Notes: generated by a model from the letters alone, not told the origin. Shown: positions 28,995 to 37,935, counted from the stretch's first letter. The stretch: DNA of 64,000 nt from Roseococcus suduntuyensis (GCF_014196305.1 NZ_JACIDJ010000003.1:368168-432167); one strand, 5' to 3'. Made by a program: numbers and translations.

Positions 28995-31565
28995 TCAACC
29001 CGTCGGTTCCAGCACCTTCACGGCCAGCATGATGTCATGGTCCTCGGGGCTGCGGCGCAGCCGGTAGCCCAGCTTCTCGCAGAAATGCAGCATGGGCCGG
29101 TTGTCGGCCAGCACATGGCCGACCAGTTCCGTGACACCCTCGCGCCGCGCCCAATCCTCCACCCGCGCCATGAGGTGCCGCGCGAGGCCCGTGCCCTTCG
29201 CCGCCGGCACCAGGCCCACCGCGAATTCCGCGGCCGTGCCGAAGGGCTCGCGGATCACGCGCGCCGTGCCGAAATTGCGCTTCCCGTGCATGGCGATGAA
29301 GGCCATCTCCCGCCCGTAGTCGATCTGGGTGAGGCGGGCGAGCAAGGGCGGCGGCAGCTCCTTCATCACCGAGAAGAAGCGATAGCGCACATCCTCGGGC
29401 GGCATCTCGCGGAACATGGCCCCCTGCGCCTCCGCATCCTCGGGGCGGATGGGGCGCACCTCGAAGACACGGCCATCGGGCGCGGTGTAGAGCCCGCCCA
29501 GATGCGCGGGATAGGGCGGGATGGCGAGCATGGCGCGCTCCCCCGCCGGGCGCAGCACCACATGGCCGTCCACCGCCACCACGCCCCGCGCATCGACGCG
29601 CAGCGGGTTCACGTCCAGCGAGGCGATCTCGGGGAAATCCACCAGCAACTGGCTGAAGCGCACCAGCGTGTCGGCGATGGCGGCCTCGTCCACCGGGGCG
29701 CGGTCGCGGAAACCGGGCAGCAGGGCGGAAAGCCGCGTGCGCGCGATCAGCGCATGGGCCAGCGGCAGGTTCAAGGGCGGCAGGTCGAAGGCCTCGTCGC
29801 GCGCCAGTTCCGCCGTGGTGCCGCCCTGGCCGAAGCCGATCCAGGGGCCGAACATGGCCTCCTCCCCCGCGCGCAGCCGCAGTTCCAATTGCCCGCGCGG
29901 CGCCTGGCGCTGCAGCAGGAAGCCCGCGAAGCCGGCCTCGGGCATGAGGCGCGCCATCTCGCCCGCCATGGACGTGGCGGCCTCGCCCACCGAAGCGGGC
30001 TCGCGCAGGTTCAGCATCACGGCGCCGAACTCGCTCTTGTCGGCCAGCAGGGTGCGCGCCTTCAGCACCAAGGGCGGGCCGAGGGATGCGGCATGGGCGG
30101 CGGCTTCCTCGGGCGTGGCGGCCAGGCGGTGCTCCACCACCGGCACGCCATAGGCGGCCAGCACCGCCAGCGCCTCGTCCTCATAGAGCACGAGGCGCCC
30201 CGCGGCGCGGGCGGCGTCGAAGATGGCGCGCACCTTGTCCGCCTCGGGATGGACCTCCAGCACCTGGGCCGGCGGGAGTTCGGCGGCGGCCGCGCGGTTG
30301 CGGCGCTCCTCCGCCAGGTGGGCGGCGCCGCGCAGCGCGGCCTCCGGCGTGGCGAAGCTGGGCAGGCCGGCGGCGACGAAGGGGGCGCGCGCGGCACCCG
30401 GCATGCAGAACAGGATGGGCGCGCCACGCCCCGCGCGCGGCACGGCCAGCGGGGCCAAGGGCGCCTCCTCCGGCGCGCGCAGCGCCACCACGACATCCAC
30501 GCCCGGGTCGGTCGAGAGCAGCCGCGCGGCCTCCAGCAACTGCCCCCCCGCCCGGCCACCGAGCGAAAGCGGGTGGCGCAGCGGCCAGCCCGCCGGCAGC
30601 AGGGGCGTGAGCAGGGCATCGGTCTCCGCGCCGGGGGTGGCGAGGCGCAGCCCCTCGCGCAGCGCCGCATCGGCCGCCAGCCGCGCCATGCCGAGGCCAT
30701 TGGCGACGATGGCCACCGCATCGCCCCTGCCTTGCCCCGTGCGCGGCTTGGCGCGGGCGAGCGTCGCGGCGGCGGCCAGCCAGTCCTCGAGGCCGCGCGC
30801 GCTGAGCACGCCCGCGCGGCGCAGCGTGGCCTCCATCACCGCCTCCGTGACACCCGAGGGGTCCGCCGCCCGCGCGCCGGGGCGCAGCGCCAGCACGGGC
30901 CGCGTGCGCGCCGCCGCCCGCGCGGCCGAGACGAACAGGCGCCGCTGCTTCACCCGCCGCAGCTCCAGCAGCACGCAGGCCGTGCCCGTGTCGCGCGCCA
31001 GCCAGTCGAGCCCCGCCGCGAAGCCGATATCGTCATTGGCGCCGACGCCGATGATGTGGCTGAAGCCCAGCCCCTCCGCCACCGCCCAATCCAGCACCGC
31101 GCGCGCCACCGCCGAGGATTGCGCCATCAGCGCCAGCCCGCCGCGCGGAATGGGCGCCTGCGCCAGCGTGGCGTTGAGGCCGAGGGCGGGGATGGCGAGG
31201 CCGAAGCTGCGCTCGCCCAGCGCCCGCACGCCCGCCGCCGCCGCGAGCCGCGCGAGGCCAGGAGAGGCCACCGGCACCACCACCGCCCGGCAGCCCGTGG
31301 CGGCCAGCGTCAGCAGCGCCTTCTCCTGGTCGGCTGGGGCGAGGCTGAGCACGGCCAGCTCCGCCGGCGCGTCATGGGCGGCAAAGCCGGGATGCGCCAT
31401 GCCCTCGATCATCAGCCTGCCCTGGAAGCCGCCGCTGGCCATGTTGCGCGCCAGGATCGCCGATTCGGGCAGCGCGGCGTCCGCCAGCAGCACCACCGAT
31501 GTCGGGCGGAACAGCGCGGTCTCGCGGAAACCCGCCCCGGGACGGGCGTTCAGGATCATGGACAT
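28995..31565 (-). CDS. Acyl-CoA synthetase (NDP-forming)-like / GNAT acetyltransferase fusion (Pat-like)
   Basis: This 856-residue protein has the Pat architecture: CoA-binding domain (ALFRPTSVVLLAD, residues about 15-130), succinyl-CoA-ligase-like domain (130-440), ATP-grasp (LYEDEALAVLAAYGVPVVE, about 450-690) and a C-terminal GNAT domain (FEVRPIRPEDAEA to GHVLADNRPMLHFCEKLGY). Pat proteins acetylate lysines of acetyl-CoA synthetase and other enzymes. The phospho-accepting His normally found in a SGHTGAL-like loop is not visible; the region reads RPGARAADPSG. This suggests a regulatory rather than ligase role. A repeat separates it from the divergent esterase. Confidence 0.88.
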   Translation of the reverse strand: MSMILNARPGAGFRETALFRPTSVVLLADAALPESAILARNMASGGFQGRLMIEGMAHPGFAAHDAPAELAVLSLAPADQEKALLTLAATGCRAVVVPVASPGLARLAAAAGVRALGERSFGLAIPALGLNATLAQAPIPRGGLALMAQSSAVARAVLDWAVAEGLGFSHIIGVGANDDIGFAAGLDWLARDTGTACVLLELRRVKQRRLFVSAARAAARTRPVLALRPGARAADPSGVTEAVMEATLRRAGVLSARGLEDWLAAAATLARAKPRTGQGRGDAVAIVANGLGMARLAADAALREGLRLATPGAETDALLTPLLPAGWPLRHPLSLGGRAGGQLLEAARLLSTDPGVDVVVALRAPEEAPLAPLAVPRAGRGAPILFCMPGAARAPFVAAGLPSFATPEAALRGAAHLAEERRNRAAAAELPPAQVLEVHPEADKVRAIFDAARAAGRLVLYEDEALAVLAAYGVPVVEHRLAATPEEAAAHAASLGPPLVLKARTLLADKSEFGAVMLNLREPASVGEAATSMAGEMARLMPEAGFAGFLLQRQAPRGQLELRLRAGEEAMFGPWIGFGQGGTTAELARDEAFDLPPLNLPLAHALIARTRLSALLPGFRDRAPVDEAAIADTLVRFSQLLVDFPEIASLDVNPLRVDARGVVAVDGHVVLRPAGERAMLAIPPYPAHLGGLYTAPDGRVFEVRPIRPEDAEAQGAMFREMPPEDVRYRFFSVMKELPPPLLARLTQIDYGREMAFIAMHGKRNFGTARVIREPFGTAAEFAVGLVPAAKGTGLARHLMARVEDWARREGVTELVGHVLADNRPMLHFCEKLGYRLRRSPEDHDIMLAVKVLEPTG

Positions 31566-31617
31566 GGGGTCGGCACCTTGCGGAAATTGTCGGGGCGCGC
31601 TGGGCTGAGGCTAGAGC

Positions 31618-31656
31618 ATGATCCGCGGAGGCGGAATCGCCGAAGCGGTGAATCAT
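31618..31656 (+). repeat. Single GAAT-loop palindromic repeat
   Basis: This is a 39-nt core with outer arms ATGAT and ATCAT, inner CCGC/GCGG and GGCG/CGCC arms, a GAAT loop and the conserved 3' TGA. It is preceded by CTAGAGC, the common left end of the family. The outer arms differ from the 18.7-kb array (GCGAT/ATCGC) but still pair. It lies between the divergent Pat-like and esterase genes. Confidence 0.85.
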
Positions 31657-31672
31657 TCTCTCAGCACGGGAT

Positions 31673-31703
31673 GGAGCATGATCCGTGTTGCGGATCATGC
31701 TCC
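31673..31703 (+). promoter_or_regulatory. 13-bp perfect hairpin in the esterase leader
   Basis: GGAGCATGATCCG (31673-31685) and CGGATCATGCTCC (31691-31703) form a perfect 13-bp stem with a 5-nt loop. It ends 18 nt before the esterase ATG. It may be a terminator, a DNA palindrome bound by a regulator, or a truncated relative of the adjacent repeat, whose left end GAGCATGATCCG it shares. No canonical ribosome site is seen between it and the ATG. Confidence 0.7.
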
Positions 31704-31721
31704 AGATCATAGGCCGCCCGC

Positions 31722-32705
31722 ATGACAGCAGAACCCAGCCCGACCGATCCGCGCCTCGACCCCGAGATGGCCGCCTTCAACGCCATGATGGCGGCGCGCC
31801 TGGCGGGCCAACCGCCCATCATCTTCCCCTCCCCGCCGCGCAGCGGCTCCTTCGACGAGCAGCGCCGCCTGAACGACGGCCCGCAGGAGCCGCTCTCCGA
31901 AGGCGGGCCGGTGATGGCCGAAAGCCGCGACCTCTGGCTGCCCATCCGCGGGCGGCGCATGCAGGTGCGGCTGCACCGGCCGAGCCATGACCCCGACCTG
32001 CCCGTGGTGATCTACCTGCATGGCGGCGGCTGGGTCTGGGGCAGCATCGACACCCATGACCGGCTGATGCGCAGCTACGCCGCCGCGGCCAACTGCGTGG
32101 TGCTCGGCCCCGACTACGCGCTGAGCCCGGAGGCCGTCTTCCCCCAGGCGCTGGAGGAATGCGCCGCCGTGCTGCGCCATGTGGCCACGCGCGGCGCGGA
32201 GCTGGGGGTGGACCCCACGCGCATCGTGCTGGGGGGCGACAGCGCCGGCGCCAACCTGGCCGCCGGCCTCGCGCTGCTGGACGCGGAAGGCCCCGCCCCC
32301 GTGCCCCTGCGCGGCCTGTTGCTGAACTACGGCGTCTTCGACCATGCGCTGGACACGCCGAGCTACCGCGAATTCGCCCAAGGCTATGGGCTGACCTTCG
32401 AGAAGATGCGCTTCTACTGGGACGCCTATTGCCCCGACCCGGTGGCACGGCTCTCGCCCTTCGCCTCGCCCATGCGGGGGGACCTCTCGGCCCTGCCCTC
32501 CACCCTGCTGCACATCGCGGAGCTGGATGTGCTGGCGAGCGAGAACTACGCCTTCGCCGACCGGTTGCGCGAGGCCGGCGTCAGCCTGGAGATGCAGGCC
32601 TTCCCCGGCACGGTGCACGGCTTCCTGCGCGCACTGGGCCAGGTGGGGGCGGCCGACCGCGCGGTGGAGGCGGCCGGGGCGTGGCTCAGGGCACGATTTG
32701 GCTGA
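31722..32705 (+). CDS. Alpha/beta hydrolase, hormone-sensitive-lipase (acetyl esterase) family
   Basis: This 327-residue cytosolic esterase has the HGGGW oxyanion motif (about residue 100) and nucleophile elbow GDSAGAN (Ser near 170). A C-terminal acid/histidine pair follows (AELDVL and TVHGF). That is the HSL/Aes family, which hydrolyses short-chain esters. The start ATG follows a 13-bp hairpin. The stop TGA abuts a two-copy palindromic repeat. Natural substrate unknown. Confidence 0.92.
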   Translation: MTAEPSPTDPRLDPEMAAFNAMMAARLAGQPPIIFPSPPRSGSFDEQRRLNDGPQEPLSEGGPVMAESRDLWLPIRGRRMQVRLHRPSHDPDLPVVIYLHGGGWVWGSIDTHDRLMRSYAAAANCVVLGPDYALSPEAVFPQALEECAAVLRHVATRGAELGVDPTRIVLGGDSAGANLAAGLALLDAEGPAPVPLRGLLLNYGVFDHALDTPSYREFAQGYGLTFEKMRFYWDAYCPDPVARLSPFASPMRGDLSALPSTLLHIAELDVLASENYAFADRLREAGVSLEMQAFPGTVHGFLRALGQVGAADRAVEAAGAWLRARFG

Positions 32706-32710
32706 CGCGT

Positions 32711-32798
32711 CCGATCGCGGCCGGCACAGCCGGGCGCGTCAATCGGCCGCCCATGCCAGCGTCCGATCGTGCCCGGCACGGCCGGGCGCGTGAATCGG
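32711..32798 (+). repeat. Two-copy palindromic repeat (CCGAT/ATCGG type), 52-bp period
   Basis: Copies at 32711-32746 and 32763-32798 have outer arms CCGAT and ATCGG. Inner arms are GC-rich (GCCCGGC with GCCGGGC around ACG in copy 2) and TGA or TCA precedes the 3' outer arm. The 52-bp period and outer arms match the array at 37787-37935, but the GAAT loop is replaced. It separates the convergent esterase and alcohol dehydrogenase genes and could terminate both. Confidence 0.75.
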
Positions 32799-32811
32799 CC
32801 GCCCAAAAGCT

Positions 32812-33876
32812 TCACGAGGCGGTGAGAATGGTCCGCCCGGTAATCTTGCCCTCGCGCAGTCGGTTCAGCACCGCATCCGCCTCGTCCAACCTGGCGGTGC
32901 TGACCGGGATAGGCGGGATCTTGCCCTTCTGGGCCATCCCCACCAGCTCCCGCAGCTCCGTGAGGCTGCCCACATAACTGCCGCGCATGGTGATGGCGCG
33001 GATGGGCATCAGCGGCAGCGGCACACGCAGCTCGCCGCCGAACAGCCCCACCTGGATCAGCTTGCCGCCCTTGCCCAGCGCGTCGAAGGCCGCCAGCGCG
33101 GACTGGCTGCCGTTCACCAGGTCAATGATGCCCTGCACCGGGCCGCCACAGGCCTGGATGATGCGCTTGGCCGTGTCGTCGCCGCTGGCCAGCACCGTCT
33201 CGGTGGCGCCTTGCGCGCGCGCGGCGTCGAGCTTGCCCTGGTCCACATCCACCGCGCAGATGCGCTTGTGGCCCATGCCCGCCAGCACCGCGATGGCCTG
33301 CAGCCCGAGCCCGCCCGCGCCCACCACCACGATAGGCTCCTTCTTGCCCATGGGCATCAGCTTGCGGATGGCCGAATAGACCGTCACACCCGAACACGCA
33401 TAGGTCGCAGCCAGCGCGGGATCGAGTCCATCAATCGGGATCAGGTGGCGCCAATGCGTCGCCAGCACATGGGTCGCGTAGCCGCCATTCTGATAGACGC
33501 CGAGCGCGCGCGACTGCACGGCGCACATGTTCTCCTCGCCGCGCTTGCAGCGGGCGCAATTGCCGCAGCCCACCCAGGGGAAGACCAGGCGCACCTGCCC
33601 CTTCTTCAGCCCCTGCCCCTTGGCGCCCGGGCCCCATTTCAGCACCTTGCCCACGATCTCATGGCCCATGGCGAGCGGCAGCTTGAGACCACGATCCGTC
33701 ATGCGCAGCTTGCCGCGGGCGCCCATGTCGTACTCGCCCTCCCAGATGTGCAGGTCGCTGTGGCAGACGCCGGCATGGGTCACTTCCAGCAGCACCTCGT
33801 CGCCCTGCGGCTCGGGGGTGGGCAGCTCGATTTCCTGGAGTGGCTTTCCGTTCTCGACGACGGCCCAGGCGCGCAT
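32812..33876 (-). CDS. Zinc-dependent alcohol dehydrogenase
   Basis: This 354-residue NAD(P)-dependent enzyme oxidises alcohols or reduces aldehydes in the cytosol. Catalytic zinc ligands are Cys38 in GVCHSD and the His in GHEIVGKV. The structural zinc loop CGNCARCKRGEENMC is intact. The Rossmann motif is GAGGLG near residue 178. AGGGAGG supports the ATG at 33876. It stands alone between a repeat and a divergent membrane-protein gene. Substrate range is unknown. Confidence 0.93.
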   Translation of the reverse strand: MRAWAVVENGKPLQEIELPTPEPQGDEVLLEVTHAGVCHSDLHIWEGEYDMGARGKLRMTDRGLKLPLAMGHEIVGKVLKWGPGAKGQGLKKGQVRLVFPWVGCGNCARCKRGEENMCAVQSRALGVYQNGGYATHVLATHWRHLIPIDGLDPALAATYACSGVTVYSAIRKLMPMGKKEPIVVVGAGGLGLQAIAVLAGMGHKRICAVDVDQGKLDAARAQGATETVLASGDDTAKRIIQACGGPVQGIIDLVNGSQSALAAFDALGKGGKLIQVGLFGGELRVPLPLMPIRAITMRGSYVGSLTELRELVGMAQKGKIPPIPVSTARLDEADAVLNRLREGKITGRTILTAS

Positions 33877-34017
33877 GGGAACCTCCCTGTGATGTGGTTT
33901 GGATGAAGGGGAAACCGCTCTGGTCGCTTCGTCAACAGAACCTTGCGCGCGCCTTACGAAATCACCGGTCTCGCCACAAATTCGCCATGAGCGCTGCGCA
34001 TCCGGTCAACCCAGAAT

Positions 34018-34023
34018 TATAAT
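34018..34023 (+). promoter_or_regulatory. Perfect -10 box (TATAAT) before the spermidine-synthase-like gene
   Basis: TATAAT ends 15 nt before the ATG at 34039, within a small AT-rich patch. The -35 region (about 33995-34000) is not recognisable. If used, the transcript would begin about 8-10 nt before the start codon, leaving only the GGGGCAGG site as leader. Confidence 0.4.
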
Positions 34024-34038
34024 TTCCGGGGCAGGCAT

Positions 34039-36318
34039 ATGACACGGCTGATGGTGGCCTTCTTCCTCTCGGGGTTCGGCGCCCTGCTGTGTCAGATCAT
34101 CTGGCAACGCATGCTGGGGGTCTTCGCGGGCTCCGACACCGTCTCGGCCGCGCTGGTGGTCAGCGCCTTCCTCTCGGGGCTCGGGCTCGGCTCCATCATC
34201 GGCGCCAAGGTCGCGGACCGGCTTTCGCCGCGGGGTGCGATGCTGGCCTTCGCGATGGCGGAGCTGGCGGTGGCCGCCTGCGCGCTCGCTTCCAAGCCCT
34301 TCCTCTACGACTTCCTGGCCATCGGCATGGTGGACCAGGTGGAGAGCCCCGCCGCCATCTTCGCGCTGTGCTTCGCGGGCCTCGTCATTCCCACCACGCT
34401 GATGGGCGCCTCGCTGCCCCTGCTGGCCCGCGCCATCGCGACGGACCTCGGCTCCATCGCCGAACGACTGGGCACGCTCTATGGCCTCAACACCCTGGGC
34501 GCGGGCATGGGGGCGCTGGTCGGCGGCTGGTTCATCGTGGGCCATCTGGGCTTCGTGGGCGCGCTGGGCCTGGCCGCGGCCCTGGACGTGATCGCCGCCA
34601 TCCTGGCGCTGACGCTGCTGGCCTCGCTCTCCCGCGAGGTGCCGCCGCGCCGCGCGGCGCGCGCCGTCACCACCGGCCCCGCGCCCTTCGGCGGATTGCC
34701 GCTGTGGTGCCTGCTGGTCTTCCTCTCGGGCTATGTGATCGTGGCGCTCGAGATCGTCTGGGTGCGGATGCTGGGCCAGGTGGGGCAGTTCCATGCCTAC
34801 CTGTTTCCGACCATCCTCGGCGTCTTCCTGCTGGCCGATGGGCTGGGCATGGCGCTGGCCGCGCGCATGGTGCGCAACATGCGCGACCCCCGGCCGGCCT
34901 TCTTCCTGACCCAGGGTGCGGGCTTCGCGCTGGGCGCGTTGCTGCTGGGCGCGCTGTGGTGGGCCATGGGCCATTCGCCGCTGGCCGACTTCATGGCGCC
35001 CGACTTCGACCGCTTCGGGCCGACGCACCTCGCCATTTCCACGGCCATCATCGTCGCGGTGGTGGCCCCGCCCTCCTTCATCATCGGCATGACCTTCCCC
35101 TTCGTGCAGCGCGCCGTGCAACAGGACCTGGCGAGCGTGGGCGCGCGGGTGGGCTGGGTGCAGCTGGCCAACATCCTGGGCAATGCGGCGGGGTCCATCG
35201 GCACGGGCCTCGTCACCTTCCACTTCTTCGGCACGATGGGGACGATGCTGCTGCTGGCCATCGTCTCGCTCGGCCTGCTGGGCGCCTGGCTGTGGCAGGC
35301 GCGCGGCCCCTCGCGCACCTGGACGGCGGCGCTGGCCGCGGCCACGGCCGCCATCGCGCTGCTGATGCCCAGCAATGAACGTTTCTGGGCGCGGCTGCAC
35401 GGGCTGCCCGACCAGGCCCGCTTCGCCTGGGGCGAGGACCGCTCGGGGATCGCCTTCTGGCGCGAGCATGGCGAGGGCCAGGGCCGCCAGCCGGGCCGCT
35501 TCTTCATCATGGGCTTCGGCCAGGGCTTCGTGCCCTTCCTCGACGCCCATATCCTGCTGGGCATGCTGGGGCCGCTGATCCACCCCGACCCGCAGCGGGT
35601 GCTGGCCATCGGCGTGGGCTCGGGCGGCACGCCCTATGGCGCGACCGTGAACGCCGCCACGCGCGAGATCCGTGGCGTGGAACTCATCGCCCCCGTGCTG
35701 GACGCGCTGGGCCACATCGCCCGCGCGCGGCCGGAATCGGGCGTGGCCGCGCTGCTGAACGACCCGCGCGTGCGGCTGGAGGCGGGCGACGGGCGCCGCG
35801 CGCTGACCCAGGGCGACACGCTCTATGACGTGATCGAGGCCGATGCCATCCGCCCGCAGACCTCGCATTCCGGCCTGCTCTACAGCGCCGAATTCCTGCA
35901 GCAGGTGCGCGAGCGCCTGGCGCCGGGCGGCATCTACGTGCAATGGGCGCCGACCTGGCGCGTGGTGGACACCTTCGCCGCCGTCTTCCCCCATGTGGTG
36001 CTGCTGCGGCCCATCAACGCGCTGATCGGCAGCGACCAGCCCATCGCGCTGGACCAGGCGGCGCTGATCGCCCGGCTGCGCGCGCCGGAGACGCTGGCCT
36101 TCATCCAGCGCGGCAATCCCTCCATCACCGATCTCGGCCACCTCGTGGCGGGCGAGGTCCAGGTCTGGACACCGCAGATGGCCCGCGTGGAGCCCCCGCT
36201 GACGGACATGTTCCCGCGCGACGAGTTCTTCATGAACCACGACTACCTGGACGCCTATCGCCCGCGCCCGGCCTGGACCACGACCAGCGCCGTCAGCCGG
36301 CCCGCAACGCGTCCGTGA
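34039..36318 (+). CDS. Multi-pass membrane protein fused to a spermidine-synthase-like domain
   Basis: This 759-residue protein has about 12 hydrophobic helices (residues about 1-450) arranged as an MFS-like membrane half. A cytosolic Rossmann methyltransferase-fold domain resembles polyamine aminopropyltransferases. Family-like blocks there are VLAIGVGSGGTPYG, VELIAPVLDALG, DPRVRLEAGDGRRAL, YDVIEADAI and LYSAEFLQQVRERLAPGGIYVQW. The usual acidic GGGDGG motif reads GVGSGG, so aminopropyl transfer is doubtful. The ATG at 34039 has GGGGCAGG upstream. The 3' end overlaps the convergent yraN gene by 26 nt. Substrate and role unknown. Confidence 0.85.
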   Translation: MTRLMVAFFLSGFGALLCQIIWQRMLGVFAGSDTVSAALVVSAFLSGLGLGSIIGAKVADRLSPRGAMLAFAMAELAVAACALASKPFLYDFLAIGMVDQVESPAAIFALCFAGLVIPTTLMGASLPLLARAIATDLGSIAERLGTLYGLNTLGAGMGALVGGWFIVGHLGFVGALGLAAALDVIAAILALTLLASLSREVPPRRAARAVTTGPAPFGGLPLWCLLVFLSGYVIVALEIVWVRMLGQVGQFHAYLFPTILGVFLLADGLGMALAARMVRNMRDPRPAFFLTQGAGFALGALLLGALWWAMGHSPLADFMAPDFDRFGPTHLAISTAIIVAVVAPPSFIIGMTFPFVQRAVQQDLASVGARVGWVQLANILGNAAGSIGTGLVTFHFFGTMGTMLLLAIVSLGLLGAWLWQARGPSRTWTAALAAATAAIALLMPSNERFWARLHGLPDQARFAWGEDRSGIAFWREHGEGQGRQPGRFFIMGFGQGFVPFLDAHILLGMLGPLIHPDPQRVLAIGVGSGGTPYGATVNAATREIRGVELIAPVLDALGHIARARPESGVAALLNDPRVRLEAGDGRRALTQGDTLYDVIEADAIRPQTSHSGLLYSAEFLQQVRERLAPGGIYVQWAPTWRVVDTFAAVFPHVVLLRPINALIGSDQPIALDQAALIARLRAPETLAFIQRGNPSITDLGHLVAGEVQVWTPQMARVEPPLTDMFPRDEFFMNHDYLDAYRPRPAWTTTSAVSRPATRP

Positions 36319-36682
36319 TGCGCCGCGCCGCCCCATCGGCGGCGACGAGGATGACGTCGAAGCGCATCCCCGCCGCGCCATGGCCCGGATGCGCGGCCAG
36401 CCAGATGGCGGCCGCCGCCTGAAGCCGGGATTGCTGGCGGGGCGTCAGCGCGAAGGCCGCTTCGCGAAAGCTGAGGCGCGCCTTCACTTCGACGAAGACG
36501 AGCAGGCCTTCGCGTTCGGCGATGAGATCCAGCTCGCCCGCCGGGGTGCGGGCGCGTTCGGCGAGGATGGTCCAGCCCTCGGCGCGCAGCAGGTCGCGCG
36601 CGATGGCCTCGGCATCGCGGCCGGAGCGGTCGGCGCGCGCGCCACGGCGGGCGCGCGCCCAGGTGTCAGGCGTGCAGCGCAT
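36293..36682 (-). CDS. YraN/UPF0102 family endonuclease-fold protein
   Basis: This 129-residue protein has the restriction-endonuclease-like core of UPF0102: GELDLIAEREGLLVFVEVKAR supplies the E...D...ExK active-site pattern (about residues 49-69), preceded by a helix AEAIARDLLRAEGW. Biochemical role is not settled; links to Holliday-junction-like DNA processing have been proposed for the family. It starts inside the end of the threonine aldolase gene (17-nt overlap) and its 3' end overlaps the convergent spermidine-synthase-like gene. The usual rsmI neighbour is absent. Confidence 0.87.
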   Translation of the reverse strand: MRCTPDTWARARRGARADRSGRDAEAIARDLLRAEGWTILAERARTPAGELDLIAEREGLLVFVEVKARLSFREAAFALTPRQQSRLQAAAAIWLAAHPGHGAAGMRFDVILVAADGAARRITDALRAG

Positions 36683-37730
36683 CCCGGATGGCGGTGACGG
36701 CCTCGGGAATCATCGCCGCCGTCACGTCCAGATGGGTGCAGGCGCGCACACGGCCGCCCAGGCCACTGACCATGATCCCCTGTAGGGCGAGGCGCCGCTG
36801 GAGTTCCTCCACCGCCACCCCCGTGCCCTTGATGTCGAAGAAGACGAGGTTGGTGTCGGGCTCCTCCACCATCACGCCCTCGATCTGCGCGAGTCCGCGC
36901 GCCAGCGCCTTGGCATTCGCGTGGTCCTCCGCCAGCCGGTCCACATGGTGGTCCAGCGAATAGAGGCAGGCGGCGGCGCAGATGCCGGCCTGGCGCATGG
37001 AGCCGCCCAGCCGCTGCTTCCAGCGCCAGGCCTCGCCGATGAACTCGGAGCTGCCGCAGAGCACGGCCCCCAGCGGCGCGCCCAACCCCTTGGTGAAGTC
37101 GAGCCAGACGCTGTCGAAGCCGGCCACCATGTCCTTCGGCGCCACGCCGGCGGCGACGCAGGCGTTCATCAGCCGCGCGCCGTCCATATGGGTGGCCCAG
37201 CCCTGCTCCCGCGCCACATCGGTGACGGCGGTGAGCTGCGCCAGCGGCCAGACCACGCCGCCGCCGATATTGGCGGTCTGCTCCACCTCCAGCATGCGCT
37301 GAGGGGGGGCGTAGCGGGTCTTGGGGCGGATGCCGGCGCGCACGTCATCGGCAGTGAAGAGGCCACGCGCACCCTTCAGCGGCATGATCTGCACGCCGGT
37401 CAGCGCGGCATGGGTGCCGCCCTCGCTGTGCAGGATGTGGCTGGTCTCGTGCGCCAGCACCTCATCGCCCTTCTTGCAATGGGTGAGGATGGCGATGACG
37501 TTGCACATGGTGCCGGACGGCAAATACATCGCCGCCTCCTTGCCCATGAGCTCCGCCATGCGGTCGCACAGGGCATGGACGGTGGGGTCATCGCCATGCT
37601 GCTCGTCGCCCACCTCGGCCTCCATCATCGCGGCCTTCATGGCCGGCGTGGGGCGCGTCTGGGTGTCGGAATAGAGGTTGATGCGCACGGGTGGCGCACC
37701 GGCGGGCGGGCGGTTGGGAGCATGGACCAT
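36666..37730 (-). CDS. Threonine aldolase family protein (beta-eliminating lyase fold)
   Basis: This 354-residue PLP enzyme cleaves L-threonine or allo-threonine to glycine and acetaldehyde. INLYSDTQTRPTPAMKAAM starts the fold, GDEQHGDDPTV and HMDGARLMNA bind cofactor, and the Schiff-base lysine is in DFTKGLGAPLG (about residue 206). The ATG at 37730 gives the family length; the frame upstream runs through a repeat array and is not coding. It is followed by yraN in an overlapping arrangement. Confidence 0.92.
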   Translation of the reverse strand: MVHAPNRPPAGAPPVRINLYSDTQTRPTPAMKAAMMEAEVGDEQHGDDPTVHALCDRMAELMGKEAAMYLPSGTMCNVIAILTHCKKGDEVLAHETSHILHSEGGTHAALTGVQIMPLKGARGLFTADDVRAGIRPKTRYAPPQRMLEVEQTANIGGGVVWPLAQLTAVTDVAREQGWATHMDGARLMNACVAAGVAPKDMVAGFDSVWLDFTKGLGAPLGAVLCGSSEFIGEAWRWKQRLGGSMRQAGICAAACLYSLDHHVDRLAEDHANAKALARGLAQIEGVMVEEPDTNLVFFDIKGTGVAVEELQRRLALQGIMVSGLGGRVRACTHLDVTAAMIPEAVTAIRDALHA

Positions 37731-37786
37731 GGCGCGAAGGCTAGAACGCTTTGCTCGCGCCGGGAACGGGGGGTTTCTGCCCGCGG

Positions 37787-37935
37787 CGGCCGATTCACGC
37801 CTCGGTGATTGCACCGAGGCGATCGGACGCACCGCAAGCGGCCGATTCACGCCTTGGTGATTCCACCGAGGCGATCGGACGCACCGCAAGCGGCCGATTC
37901 ACGCCTCGGTGGTTCCACCGAGGCGATCGGACGCT
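37787..37935 (-). repeat. Tandem palindromic repeat array, 3 x 52 bp (GAAT-loop family)
   Basis: Three copies (cores 37790-37826, 37842-37878, 37894-37930) have outer arms CCGAT/ATCGG and a long inner stem of CGCCTCGGTG with CACCGAGGCG around a 4-nt loop. Read on the minus strand the loop is GAAT in copy 2, with variants in copies 1 and 3. Copy 2 has a T opposite G inside the stem. The array follows the stop of coq10, whose TAG belongs to the repeat's left end (CTAGCGTCCGAT). Confidence 0.88.

Noticed and set aside
34039..36318. True spermidine synthase gene
   Set aside because: The key acidic motif is altered and a large membrane half is fused, so I kept a family-level name only.
37731..37889. 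N-terminal extension of the threonine aldolase
   Set aside because: The added residues are encoded by the palindromic repeat array and read as repeated, arginine-rich sequence.
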